This document shows, piece by piece, positions 43,063 through 51,650 of a stretch of 64,000 nucleotides of DNA. Location: contig NZ_JAPEMC010000001.1 in the NCBI RefSeq assembly GCF_026343115.1, positions 6,249,846-6,313,845 on the forward strand, given 5' to 3'. The notes below the pieces were generated by a model that was not told where the DNA came from, made no database searches, and saw only the letters and a list, made by a program, of their open reading frames with translations. The stretch's first letter is position 1, and every line of letters starts with the position of its first letter. Both the position numbers and the translations under genes were made by a program. Source of the stretch: Streptomyces sp. NBC_00102. GTDB lineage: Bacteria > Actinomycetota > Actinomycetes > Streptomycetales > Streptomycetaceae.

Positions 43063-46000
43063 ATGAACGCGCAACGACCGGACAGCACCACTCCCGCCGC
43101 GCCGTTGCTGCGCCTGCACCTGCTCGGCGGCTTCCGGGCCACCCGCGACAGCGGCCCCGCCCTCGCCGACCGGTGGCCGCGCCCCGGTGCCCGCGCCCTG
43201 GTGAAGCTGCTCGCCGTCGTCCCCGGACACCGCCTCCACCGCGAGGAGGCCATCGCCGTGTGCTGGCCCGACGCCGATCCGAAGGCCGCCGCCGGCAGCC
43301 TCCGCGTCGCCCTGCACGCCGCCCGCCGCGCCCTCGAACCCGAACTCGCCCCGCGCGCCACCTCCTCGTACCTGGTGTCCGACGGGGCCCTCCTCCACCT
43401 CGACCCGGCCACCGTGTGGATCGACGCCGACGAGGCCGAGGCTTCGGCCCGCACCGCCCTCGCCGACGGCGGGGTGGACGAGCTGTCCGCCGCGCTCGAC
43501 CGGTTCACCGGCGAGCTGCTGCCCGAGGACCGGTACGCGCGCTGGGCCGACGACCGGCGCGGCCGGCTCCTCCTGCTGCGCGAGAAGGTGCTGCTCCGCC
43601 TCGCCGGGCAACACCTTGATCGCGGCGCGACGGCCGAAGCGGCGGCCGTCGCCGAACAGGTCCTCACGGGCAGCCCCGCCGAGGAGCTGGCCCACCGCAT
43701 CCTCATCGACGCCTGGCTGCGCCAGGGGCTGCGGCGCCGCGCCGTGCACCAGTACCACGTGTGCCGCGAGGCCCTCGACACCGAACTCGGTGTACGACCC
43801 GGGCCGGAGACGGAACGGCTCCACCGGGCCGCGCTCGCCGCGGCTCCCGCCCCTTCCCCCGCCACACCACTGCTCCCGGCACCGCTGCGCGCCGGCAACG
43901 CCGCCCCGCCGCTGCGGGGCCGCGACGCCGTGCTCGAACGCCTCCTGGCCGCGGGCGGACCCCCCGTCACCCTGCTCACCGGTGAGGCCGGCGTGGGGAA
44001 GACCCGGCTGGTAGGCGAAGTCGCCCGGCGGGCCGCCGCTGCCGGTACGGCCGTTCTGTGGGGCGGCGGCCAGGACGCCGGGGGCCAGACGCCGTACGGG
44101 GCGTTCGCGGAGGCGCTCGACGGATGGCTCGTCGAACACAGCGCCGCCGAACGCGCCCGGGTCGGCGCCGAGTACCCCGAACTGGCCGCGTTCCTCCCCT
44201 CGCTCGGGCAGGTCGGGACGACCGGTGAACGAAGCCCGGAGGAGGAGCGGGACCGGCTGTTCCGTGCGGGCACGGCACTCCTCGGCGACCTGGCCGCGGC
44301 ACGTCCGGTGCTGGTGGTCCTCGACGACCTGCACGACGCCGACACCGGCTCGTACCAACTCCTCGGGTATCTCGCCCGACGGGCCGTGCAGCGCGGTACG
44401 GAACTGCGCTTCCTGGCGACCTACCGCGAGGAGGAACTCCCCGAAGCCGACGCGCGCCGCTCGGCCGTGGCATCCCTGCTGCGCCAACGCCTCGCCGTGC
44501 GCGAGGAATTGGGGCGCCTGGACCGGGAATCCTGCCTGGCCGTGGTGCGGGACGCGGTGGCGGCCGACGCCGGGAGCACGGAGGACTCCTCCCACAGAGT
44601 ATGGGAACTCTCCCTCGGCAACCCACTGTTCGCGCTCGAACTCGCCCGCGGCCTGCCCCACGGCCAAGCCGGGGACCTGGCCCCCGACGGGGTGAGGGAG
44701 TTGGTGACCGACCGGCTCGTACGGCTCGACGCGGACGCGCGACGCATGGTCGAAGCGCTCTCCGCGGCCGGTGGCGACGCGGCACTGACCGAACTGCTCG
44801 ACGTCGCCGGACACGGTCTGCGCCCGCCGGTGACGGGTGCCGCGGCGGCCGACGCGCTGGAACGGGCCATCGCCGCCTCGCTGATCGAGGAACGGCAGGT
44901 GGTGGTGGCCGGCCGGTCCGAGGCCGGGGTCGCCTTCCGCCACCCCCTGGTCCGGCTGACCTGTTACGAACAGCTCACCACGGTCCGCCGCAGGCAGCTG
45001 CACGCGGCGTTCGCCCAAACGGTCCAGCGGCGGCGGCCCGATGCCGTCGACACCCTCGCCTCCCACTTCGCACGCGCCGACGACCCGCGCGCGGCCGAGT
45101 ACCTGCGCCGCGCCGCCGAACGGGCCGCGGCGCTCTACGCCAACGACACCGCCGACCGCTACTACCGCGACCTGGTGGAGCGACTGGACGTCGACGCGGC
45201 CCGCGCCCGGCTCGCACACGCCCATGTCCTGCGCAGAATGGGCCACTTCGAGCAGGCCGCCGACGCGATCCGGCTCGCCCTCGCGGAGTTCGTGCGGCGC
45301 GGCGACCACGACGACGCGGTCCTCGCGGCGGCACTGCTCGCCGAGACACTCGTCAAGACCAGCGCTCCGGACGCCGCCCGCCGGACACTGCGGGAACACC
45401 CGGTGACCCCGGACACCGGTCCGGAACCCGCCGCCGGCCACCACCTCGCCCTGTCCGTCGTCCGCTGCGTCCAGGGCAGGTACACGTCCGGAGCGGACGC
45501 GGCCCGGCACGCCCTGGCGGCAGCCCGGAACGTACCCGGCACCACCGGACAGGGGCTGGCGGCCCGCGCCTTCGCCCTGCAGGCCGCCAACCTCGGCCTC
45601 GCCGGCCGGCTCGACCAGGCACGCGAGGCGGGGGACCAGGCGCTGGCGCCGGCCGAGGCCTACGGAGACCCGACGCTGCTCGGCTCGGTCCTGTCCACCC
45701 TGCGCGAGAACGCGCGACGGGCCGGCCGACTGCGCGAGGCCGTCGAGATCGGCAGCCGCGCGCTCGGCCTCGCAGAGCAGTCCGGCGATCCGACGGCCGC
45801 CGCGTTCGAGCGGGCGAACCTCGCCGAACTGCGCCTGCTCCTCGAAGAACCCGAGCCGGCCCGCGCGCTGGCCGCGGCCGCGGTGTCGGGCGCGGAGGCG
45901 TACGAGGCCTGGTGCCTTCCGTACGCCCTCGCCACGATGGCCCGGGTCCGCGTGTTCGCGGGCGACACGGACGAGGCGGCGGCCCTCCTGGACCGCGCGG

Positions 46001-46404
46001 AGGCCGCCGCAACCGCACTGGGGGACCGCCAGGCCGGACACGAGGTACGCACCGCACGCGCCGAACTCGCCCTGCACACGCACCGCCCGGACGAGGTGCT
46101 GCATGTCCTGGACGGCCACACCGACGACGCTCCCGTGCTGGTGGCCTGGGCGGAACTCCTGTCCGGCCACCCGGAAGCCGCCCTGCGCCTCGCCCGCGCC
46201 GAGGTGGCCCGCGCCGAACGCACCGGCGAGCGGCTCGCCGAGGTGGAGGCGCGGACAGCCCTCGGAGCCTCGCTGTCCCGCCTCGGCCGGACACCGGAGG
46301 GCGCCGGGGAACTGACCCGCGCGGAGTCGCTCGCCGCGTCGCTGCCCTACCCGGCGGGGACACGCCGGGCGGCCTGGGCGCGAGGACTGCCGCAGGAGGC
46401 GTAG
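43063..46404 (+). CDS. BTAD-ATPase-TPR regulator (AfsR/LAL-like, no LuxR tail)
   Basis: 1113 aa. N-terminal OmpR-like winged helix (about 15-105; LRLHLLGGFRATRDSGPALA), a bacterial transcriptional activation domain (about 110-255), a linker, then an AAA/STAND ATPase with Walker A GEAGVGKTRL (307-316) and Walker B VLVVLDDLHDAD. The C-terminal half is helical TPR-like repeat. It is a SARP fused to an ATP-dependent receptor, as in AfsR. There is no C-terminal LuxR HTH, so DNA binding must come from the N-terminus. Flanked by protease genes, it may activate them; this is inference. Confidence 0.9.
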   Translation: MNAQRPDSTTPAAPLLRLHLLGGFRATRDSGPALADRWPRPGARALVKLLAVVPGHRLHREEAIAVCWPDADPKAAAGSLRVALHAARRALEPELAPRATSSYLVSDGALLHLDPATVWIDADEAEASARTALADGGVDELSAALDRFTGELLPEDRYARWADDRRGRLLLLREKVLLRLAGQHLDRGATAEAAAVAEQVLTGSPAEELAHRILIDAWLRQGLRRRAVHQYHVCREALDTELGVRPGPETERLHRAALAAAPAPSPATPLLPAPLRAGNAAPPLRGRDAVLERLLAAGGPPVTLLTGEAGVGKTRLVGEVARRAAAAGTAVLWGGGQDAGGQTPYGAFAEALDGWLVEHSAAERARVGAEYPELAAFLPSLGQVGTTGERSPEEERDRLFRAGTALLGDLAAARPVLVVLDDLHDADTGSYQLLGYLARRAVQRGTELRFLATYREEELPEADARRSAVASLLRQRLAVREELGRLDRESCLAVVRDAVAADAGSTEDSSHRVWELSLGNPLFALELARGLPHGQAGDLAPDGVRELVTDRLVRLDADARRMVEALSAAGGDAALTELLDVAGHGLRPPVTGAAAADALERAIAASLIEERQVVVAGRSEAGVAFRHPLVRLTCYEQLTTVRRRQLHAAFAQTVQRRRPDAVDTLASHFARADDPRAAEYLRRAAERAAALYANDTADRYYRDLVERLDVDAARARLAHAHVLRRMGHFEQAADAIRLALAEFVRRGDHDDAVLAAALLAETLVKTSAPDAARRTLREHPVTPDTGPEPAAGHHLALSVVRCVQGRYTSGADAARHALAAARNVPGTTGQGLAARAFALQAANLGLAGRLDQAREAGDQALAPAEAYGDPTLLGSVLSTLRENARRAGRLREAVEIGSRALGLAEQSGDPTAAAFERANLAELRLLLEEPEPARALAAAAVSGAEAYEAWCLPYALATMARVRVFAGDTDEAAALLDRAEAAATALGDRQAGHEVRTARAELALHTHRPDEVLHVLDGHTDDAPVLVAWAELLSGHPEAALRLARAEVARAERTGERLAEVEARTALGASLSRLGRTPEGAGELTRAESLAASLPYPAGTRRAAWARGLPQEA

Positions 46405-46528
46405 CGCCCGGCGAGGCCGCTGCCGGAGCTTCTTCTCCGCTTCACGCCGAACAGCTTCTCGATCGGCGGGCGAGTCTTATGGGGGCCGCCCGGAACCGAC
46501 GCCGGCGGACGGTCCCCGGCGCGGGTGG

Positions 46529-47347
46529 TCACACCCAGTTGTTGCGCATCGCGTACCAGCCCAGCTGGACGCGCGACGTCACGGCGGCCAGGTCCATCAG
46601 CGCCCGCACCCGGCGCTGCACCGTACGCGGCGACGTGCCCAGTTGATGGGCCGTCGCGGCGTCCGTGAGCCCGGACAGCATCAACTGCAGGATGCGACGA
46701 TCGGTGGGGTTCAGATCGCCGTCCTCGCGCAGGTACGGGCGCGAGCGGCGCCACACCGACTCGAACAGCTCGGTGGCGAGCACGACGAGCGGGGGCCGCA
46801 GCTCCAGCGACCGTCCGGGCTCCACCTGGACCATGGCCGTCTCGCCGTCCGCGATGAGCAGCTTGATGAGTGGCTGGTCGACGACCCGGACCTGGTGGCC
46901 CCGCTCCACCCGCAGATCGAGCGCGCGCAGGGCCGCGGGCTCCGAGAGGAAGTCGCGGTCCACGACGACGCGGTAGGAGGCGTCCGGGTTCCCGTCCCTG
47001 CGCATCGGGGGCCCTGTGCCGTCCGAGGGCTGTTCCACCGGCCCGTCGGGCAGCGTCGACGGAACCGGGGCGACCGTGTTCGCCCCGGACTGGAATCCGT
47101 ACAGCGAAGTACGGGCCGAGTACTCCAGGTCGTAGATGCGGCGGGCCTGTTCCGACCGGCCCTGCCAGACCCGGACGAGGTGCTCGTCGGCCCCGCCGCC
47201 GGGCGTCCACTCGTCCAGGAGCCTGGTCAACGTGGCTTCCGCTCCGCGTAGTTGCCCCTGAAGTTCGGTGAAGTACGCGCGCTCGGCAGTGGCGGGCGCC
47301 GCTGCGCCCTCGGGTCGCGGTGACGGTGTAACGGGATCGGACGACAT
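46529..47347 (-). CDS. LuxR-like HTH regulator divergent from subtilase 2
   Basis: 272 aa starting at the ATG 47347. The first half contains a helical region (AERAYFTELQGQLRGAEATL) and a TrmB/PLD-like core with YRVVVDRDFLSE and VERGHQVRVVDQPLIKLLIA, then a C-terminal LuxR-type HTH: LNPTDRRILQLMLSGLTDAA, then HQLGTSPRTVQRRVRALMDL. This helical-core-HTH class is common beside subtilase genes in Streptomyces. It shares a 240-bp divergent promoter with subtilase 2 and probably controls it. Confidence 0.87.
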   Translation of the reverse strand: MSSDPVTPSPRPEGAAAPATAERAYFTELQGQLRGAEATLTRLLDEWTPGGGADEHLVRVWQGRSEQARRIYDLEYSARTSLYGFQSGANTVAPVPSTLPDGPVEQPSDGTGPPMRRDGNPDASYRVVVDRDFLSEPAALRALDLRVERGHQVRVVDQPLIKLLIADGETAMVQVEPGRSLELRPPLVVLATELFESVWRRSRPYLREDGDLNPTDRRILQLMLSGLTDAATAHQLGTSPRTVQRRVRALMDLAAVTSRVQLGWYAMRNNWV

Positions 47348-47408
47348 GCCCCCAGTCTCACCGCCGCGGAACACGCCGGTGGCAGGGGGCCCGACTCGGT
47401 GGTCTCCG

Positions 47409-47435
47409 GGAGCGTGTGGCGGCTGGAGCGTGTGG
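47409..47435. promoter_or_regulatory. 11-bp direct repeat in the LuxR-like/subtilase 2 promoter region
   Basis: GGAGCGTGTGG occurs at 47409-47419 and again at 47425-47435, spaced 16 bp start to start. It lies 62 bp upstream of the regulator start. It could bind a tandem dimer of the divergent regulator or a SARP; SARPs use direct repeats, typically with 11- or 22-bp spacing, so the fit is imperfect. Confidence 0.4.
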
Positions 47436-47586
47436 TGAAAGCCCCGTCCGGCGGTGTCCGGCACGCACGCTCGCCGCGTTGTCGGGATTACGCCATGGCG
47501 TCCACTCGCCAGCCCGGACGCGCCCATGCGGGAGCGGAATTGGCGACGCTGCTGGTCCAACGCCCCATTCCGTCAGGAGTTGTTAC

Positions 47587-50500
47587 GTGAGACGCACCCG
47601 AGCATGGCGGCCCACCGCCGTCGGCCTCGCGGCCGTTGCCCTGCTGGCCGTCGGCATGCCCGCGGCACACGCCGATGCCGCGACCGACCCGGTGGCCAAT
47701 GCCGGCACGGCACCCTCCCGCACCGCGACCGTCACTCTGGTCACCGGTGACGTCGTCGACGCTCGCCTTGCCCCGGACGGGCGAGTCCTGTCGGCCGCAC
47801 CCCGCCCCGTGGACGGCACCGACCACCCCGCCGCCGTCTGGCAGGACGGCAGCCACACCTACGTCTTCCCGCAAGGTGTCGAGAACCTCGTGGACGCCGG
47901 GCTCGTCGACCCGCGCCTCTTCGACATAGGCCGGCTCGTCGCCGACGGCTACGACGACGCCCACTCCGCCACCATGCCGGTGATCGTCGAATACGCCGGA
48001 GGCCGCGCGCCGCGCGCCGCCCGGCCCGGCACGCGGACCTCGGCCGTCCTCGAATCCATTGGCGGCGCCGGACTCGCCGTCACCAAGAAGACCGCCGCCG
48101 ACGCCTGGCAGGCCCTGGCCCCGGCGAAGGGCTCGGCCCGTGTCGCCGGAGGTGTCACCCGCATCTGGCTGGACGCCAAGGTCAGGGGCACCGCGGTCGG
48201 CGGGCTCGGCACCCCGACCGTCCCTCTCACCGGAGCGGTTACCGCCCACAGGGCGGGGATCGACGGTTCCGGCGTCAAGGTCGCCGTCCTCGACACCGGA
48301 GTCGACGCGGACCACCCGGACCTCGCCGGCCGGATCACCGGGACGAAGGTGTTCGTCAACGGCCAGGACGCCCAGGACCGCACCGGACACGGCACGCACA
48401 CCGCGTCCACGATCGCGGGCACCGGCGCCGCCTCCGACGGCCGCTACACGGGCATGGCCCCCGGGGCCGGTCTGCTCGTCGGCAAGGTGCTCGGCGACGA
48501 CGGCTCCGGCACCATCAGCGGCATCGTCAGCGGAATGGAGTGGGCCGTCGCCGAGGGCGCGCAGATCGTCTCCATGTCCCTCGGCGCCGACGGTGCCACC
48601 AGCTGCGCGGGCCCCGACGTCGAAGCCGTCCAACGCCTCAGCGGCAAGGCCCTGTTCGTCATCGCGGCGGGCAACGCCTCGCTGCGTGGCACCGTCTCCA
48701 CGCCCGGCTGCGCGTCGAGCGCCCTCACCGTCGGCGCCGTCGACCGCGAGAACAGGACGGCGTACTTCTCCAGCCGCGGACCCTCCGCGGACGGGATCAG
48801 TGCCAAGCCCGACATCGCCTCCCAGGGCGTCGACGTCGTCGCGGCGCGCGCGGGCGGGCGCGGCGCGGACGCGTACCAGGAGATGTCCGGTACGTCGATG
48901 GCCACCCCGCACGTCGCCGGAGGCGCCGCTCTCCTCCTCCAGCAGCACCCCGGACTCACCCCGGCCGGGCTCAAGGCGCTGCTCACCTCGTCGGCGAAGA
49001 GCTCCGACGCTCCCGTCCTGGACCAGGGCGCCGGGCCCATGGACGTGGCCCGTGGGATGTCCCAGCCGGTGACGGGTGAGCCCGATCCGCTGCTCGGCGA
49101 CTTCGCGTACCCGCAGGCCGGACTGGACCCGGTCGACAGGACCGTCGCGTTGACCAATGTCACGGACGAGGACGTCACGCTCACCCTCGACGTGCGCGAC
49201 GTGCGCGGCGACGACGGTTCGCGCGTCCGCGGGTTCGCCGCGCCCGCCCGTACCAGGGTCACCGTCCCGGCGAACGGCACCGCCGAGGTACCGGTCCGCA
49301 TCGACCCGGCGGCGAAGCTGGACGCCGGTGACTACGGAACGCTCACCGGCCGCCTCGTGGGGACCGGTGCCCATGGTGTGCGCGTCACCGTCCCGTTCGG
49401 CGTGCACCTGGAGGTGCCGTCGGCCGACCTCACGGTCGAGGGCCTCGACCGCCACGGTGACCCCGCGCCCTCGCTCTCGACGTTCCAGTTGTTCGACGAC
49501 CACCGGGACACCGCGCGACGGTACACGCTCGGCTATCCGGCCGCGGGCAGCACCACGATCCGGGTCCCGCTCGGCACGTACTCCCTCAGCGGTCTGATCA
49601 TGACCAGGGACGAGGCGGGCGACGTCGGCAGCGTGGCATCGGTGTCGCAGCTCTACCGGCCGGAGCTCACCGTCGCCGGGGACACCACCGTCACCCTGGA
49701 CGCCCGCGACGCGGAGCAGGTCGCCTGGGACACCGACCGTGCGAGCACGCCCGCCGGGTTCGCGATCGGTCTGACCTACGGCCTGGACAGCACCGGCCGG
49801 CTTCTCGCCGGCTACGCGACCTCCGTCCCGTCGTACACCAAGGCGATCTACGCCCAGCCGGTCCGCCACGCCGACAAGGTCACCTTCCTCGCGTCCGTCC
49901 GGCAGACCGCGCCGCTCGCCCGGTTCACCACGGGAGGCGGACGGGCGCTGGACTCGCTGCCGGTGCAGAAGGCCACCGAGTTCGACGGCCGGGGCGCCGC
50001 CGAGGTCGTCGCGATCGGCAAGGGCACGGACGCCAACTTCGCCGCCCAGGACCTGAAGGGCAAGGTCGCCCTCGTCGACGCCGGGACCGGTGGCGGCAAC
50101 GCCTACCTGTGGGCCGCCGCCGCCGCGCGCGCAGGTGCCGCAGGCGTCCTGGCCGCCGTCCCCGACAGCAAGGGCCGCTTCCAGATCACCGGCCCCGAGG
50201 GTGTTCCCCAGGCCACCATCACCTGGGACGACGCGCTCGCACTCAAGGCCGAGGCGGCCCGGTCGGGTTCCGCGGAGGTGAGCTGGTCCGGCACCGCGAC
50301 CGCGAACAGCCCGTACGTCTACAACCTGGCGTACACCTCGAAGGACGCGATCCGCCCCGGTGTCCAGCGGGTGCGCGACAGCAAGCTCGCCGTCACCGAT
50401 GCCCGCTACCACGTGCAGCAGGCCGCGGGCGACGCGACGTACTGGTCGGACGTGAAGGTCGGCCTGCCCGGCATGGCCGCGATCTGGGCCGGTGGAACGA

Positions 50501-51333
50501 CGCTGCCGCTGCACGCCCCGCAGCAGCGCACCGAGTACTTCACACCGTCCGGCGGCGAGGGCCTGACCTGGACGACCCTGATGCGCCGCGACCTCGGCCC
50601 GTACGGCGGTACCGCCTACGACGGCCCCCGCGAGGCGGTGCGGGGATCGTCCACGGCGTACTGGTACAAGTCGCCGTACGGTCCTGTGCGCAACACCTAC
50701 AGCGCCGCGCTGATGAACCGTTCCGCCAACCGCCTCACCTTCACCGTCGCCCCGTTCGGCGATGCCGGCGGCCACGACTCGACCGCCGGCGCGTCCGACT
50801 TCGGTACGCGTCAGCTCCTGGTCGACGGTGAGCCGCAGGCCCAGGTCTCGGGCATGTACGAGCTCCCCGGGGCGAGCGCCGACGTGACCTACCGCCAGAC
50901 CTGGCGGCGGTCCGCCTCCGCGGTCGACCGCACCGGCCTCGCGTACGCCACGGAGTGGAACTTCCGCTCCGGCCCGGCCGACCAAGGAGCCCAGCGTCTT
51001 CTCGTCCCGGTTCTCGACCTCCCGTCCGACCTGCGCAACACCCGCCCGGCGGGCGAGGCGACCACGATCGGCGTCGGCGCGGTCGTGGACGGTGCGGACG
51101 GCCCGGTGACTTTGAAGGACGCCGATGTGCAGTACGCCTACGGCGACGAGGCCACCACGGAAGCGGTCACCGACTGGCGCACCGCAGACGTGAAGCGGTC
51201 CCACGGGACGTGGCGGGCGACCGTTCCGGGCGATGCCCCGGCGGGCACCTTCGTCCACCTGCGGCTGACCCTCACCGACGGACAGGGAGCCCGGGTCGTC
51301 CAGACGGCGGTCCGCGCGTACGAAGTCCGCTGA
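47587..51333 (+). CDS. Secreted subtilase 2, large S8 peptidase with PA-like domain
   Basis: 1248 aa from a GTG with AGGAG 7 nt upstream. Signal peptide WRPTAVGLAAVALLAVGMPA ending near AHA-DA. A propeptide (about 45-190) precedes the S8 domain with Asp236 (VAVLDTGVDADHPDL), His268 (RTGHGTHTAST) and Ser437 (MSGTSMATPHVAGG). A fibronectin-like region follows (about 500-620), and a PA-like insert (about 815-900; LKGKVALVDAGTGGGNAYLW, GVPQATITWDDALAL) lies in the C-terminal part and not inside the catalytic domain. The remainder is beta-rich. No LPXTG anchor. Likely a secreted degradative or processing protease. Confidence 0.94.
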   Translation: MRRTRAWRPTAVGLAAVALLAVGMPAAHADAATDPVANAGTAPSRTATVTLVTGDVVDARLAPDGRVLSAAPRPVDGTDHPAAVWQDGSHTYVFPQGVENLVDAGLVDPRLFDIGRLVADGYDDAHSATMPVIVEYAGGRAPRAARPGTRTSAVLESIGGAGLAVTKKTAADAWQALAPAKGSARVAGGVTRIWLDAKVRGTAVGGLGTPTVPLTGAVTAHRAGIDGSGVKVAVLDTGVDADHPDLAGRITGTKVFVNGQDAQDRTGHGTHTASTIAGTGAASDGRYTGMAPGAGLLVGKVLGDDGSGTISGIVSGMEWAVAEGAQIVSMSLGADGATSCAGPDVEAVQRLSGKALFVIAAGNASLRGTVSTPGCASSALTVGAVDRENRTAYFSSRGPSADGISAKPDIASQGVDVVAARAGGRGADAYQEMSGTSMATPHVAGGAALLLQQHPGLTPAGLKALLTSSAKSSDAPVLDQGAGPMDVARGMSQPVTGEPDPLLGDFAYPQAGLDPVDRTVALTNVTDEDVTLTLDVRDVRGDDGSRVRGFAAPARTRVTVPANGTAEVPVRIDPAAKLDAGDYGTLTGRLVGTGAHGVRVTVPFGVHLEVPSADLTVEGLDRHGDPAPSLSTFQLFDDHRDTARRYTLGYPAAGSTTIRVPLGTYSLSGLIMTRDEAGDVGSVASVSQLYRPELTVAGDTTVTLDARDAEQVAWDTDRASTPAGFAIGLTYGLDSTGRLLAGYATSVPSYTKAIYAQPVRHADKVTFLASVRQTAPLARFTTGGGRALDSLPVQKATEFDGRGAAEVVAIGKGTDANFAAQDLKGKVALVDAGTGGGNAYLWAAAAARAGAAGVLAAVPDSKGRFQITGPEGVPQATITWDDALALKAEAARSGSAEVSWSGTATANSPYVYNLAYTSKDAIRPGVQRVRDSKLAVTDARYHVQQAAGDATYWSDVKVGLPGMAAIWAGGTTLPLHAPQQRTEYFTPSGGEGLTWTTLMRRDLGPYGGTAYDGPREAVRGSSTAYWYKSPYGPVRNTYSAALMNRSANRLTFTVAPFGDAGGHDSTAGASDFGTRQLLVDGEPQAQVSGMYELPGASADVTYRQTWRRSASAVDRTGLAYATEWNFRSGPADQGAQRLLVPVLDLPSDLRNTRPAGEATTIGVGAVVDGADGPVTLKDADVQYAYGDEATTEAVTDWRTADVKRSHGTWRATVPGDAPAGTFVHLRLTLTDGQGARVVQTAVRAYEVR

Positions 51334-51650
51334 CGCGCCGCGGGGCCGCCCCTCCCGGGCGCCGTCGGCCGATTCGGCCCGGATCGCCCCGCACCACTTC
51401 GGCCGTGTCGTCGCCCACGATGCGCCTGGTGGAGCGGACCGCACCGGACCGCACGGAATGATTCCGCGGTACCTCGCAGGGCCGGACCGTCGCACGACGG
51501 TCCGGCCCTGCGTGGTGCCACCGGGCCGGGCGGGCCGGTGGCGTATCTACGACGTGTCGTCAAGTCGCCACCGTGACAGGCCGGTTGAGCGTCTCATGCG
51601 CTGCGAGGATACGTCGCGTCCTCGCTCAGCGACTCTTGGGGGTTCTCTCC
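51334..51650. other. Intergenic region between subtilases 2 and 3
   Basis: 317 bp containing a small perfect palindrome CGGAATGATTCCG (51454-51466), the strong hairpin listed next, and a second 8-bp hairpin GCCACCGG/CCGGTGGC at 51517-51542. The last 100 bp must hold the subtilase 3 promoter. No gene. Confidence 0.5.
51475..51512. terminator. 18-bp perfect hairpin after subtilase 2
   Basis: CGCAGGGCCGGACCGTCG (51475-51492) pairs fully with CGACGGTCCGGCCCTGCG (51495-51512) across CA. It is the strongest hairpin noticed in the window, and separates the transcripts of the two proteases. Confidence 0.85.

Noticed and set aside
40062..44345. Very long minus-strand open frame (over 1400 codons) opposite the FG-GAP and BTAD genes
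   Set aside because: Composition is low-complexity and switches from Val/Gly/Asp-rich to Arg/Ser-rich exactly where the opposite genes change; it crosses a strong terminator and has no ribosome site.
47495..47590. 31-codon ORF ending in a GTGA overlap with subtilase 2
   Set aside because: Resembles the gntP upstream ORF, but its ribosome site is weak, and the subtilase already has its own good AGGAG; coincidence is likely.
47488..51495. Minus-strand open frame opposite subtilase 2
   Set aside because: Mirror of the codon bias of a verified S8 protease with signal peptide and catalytic triad; no protein-like motifs.
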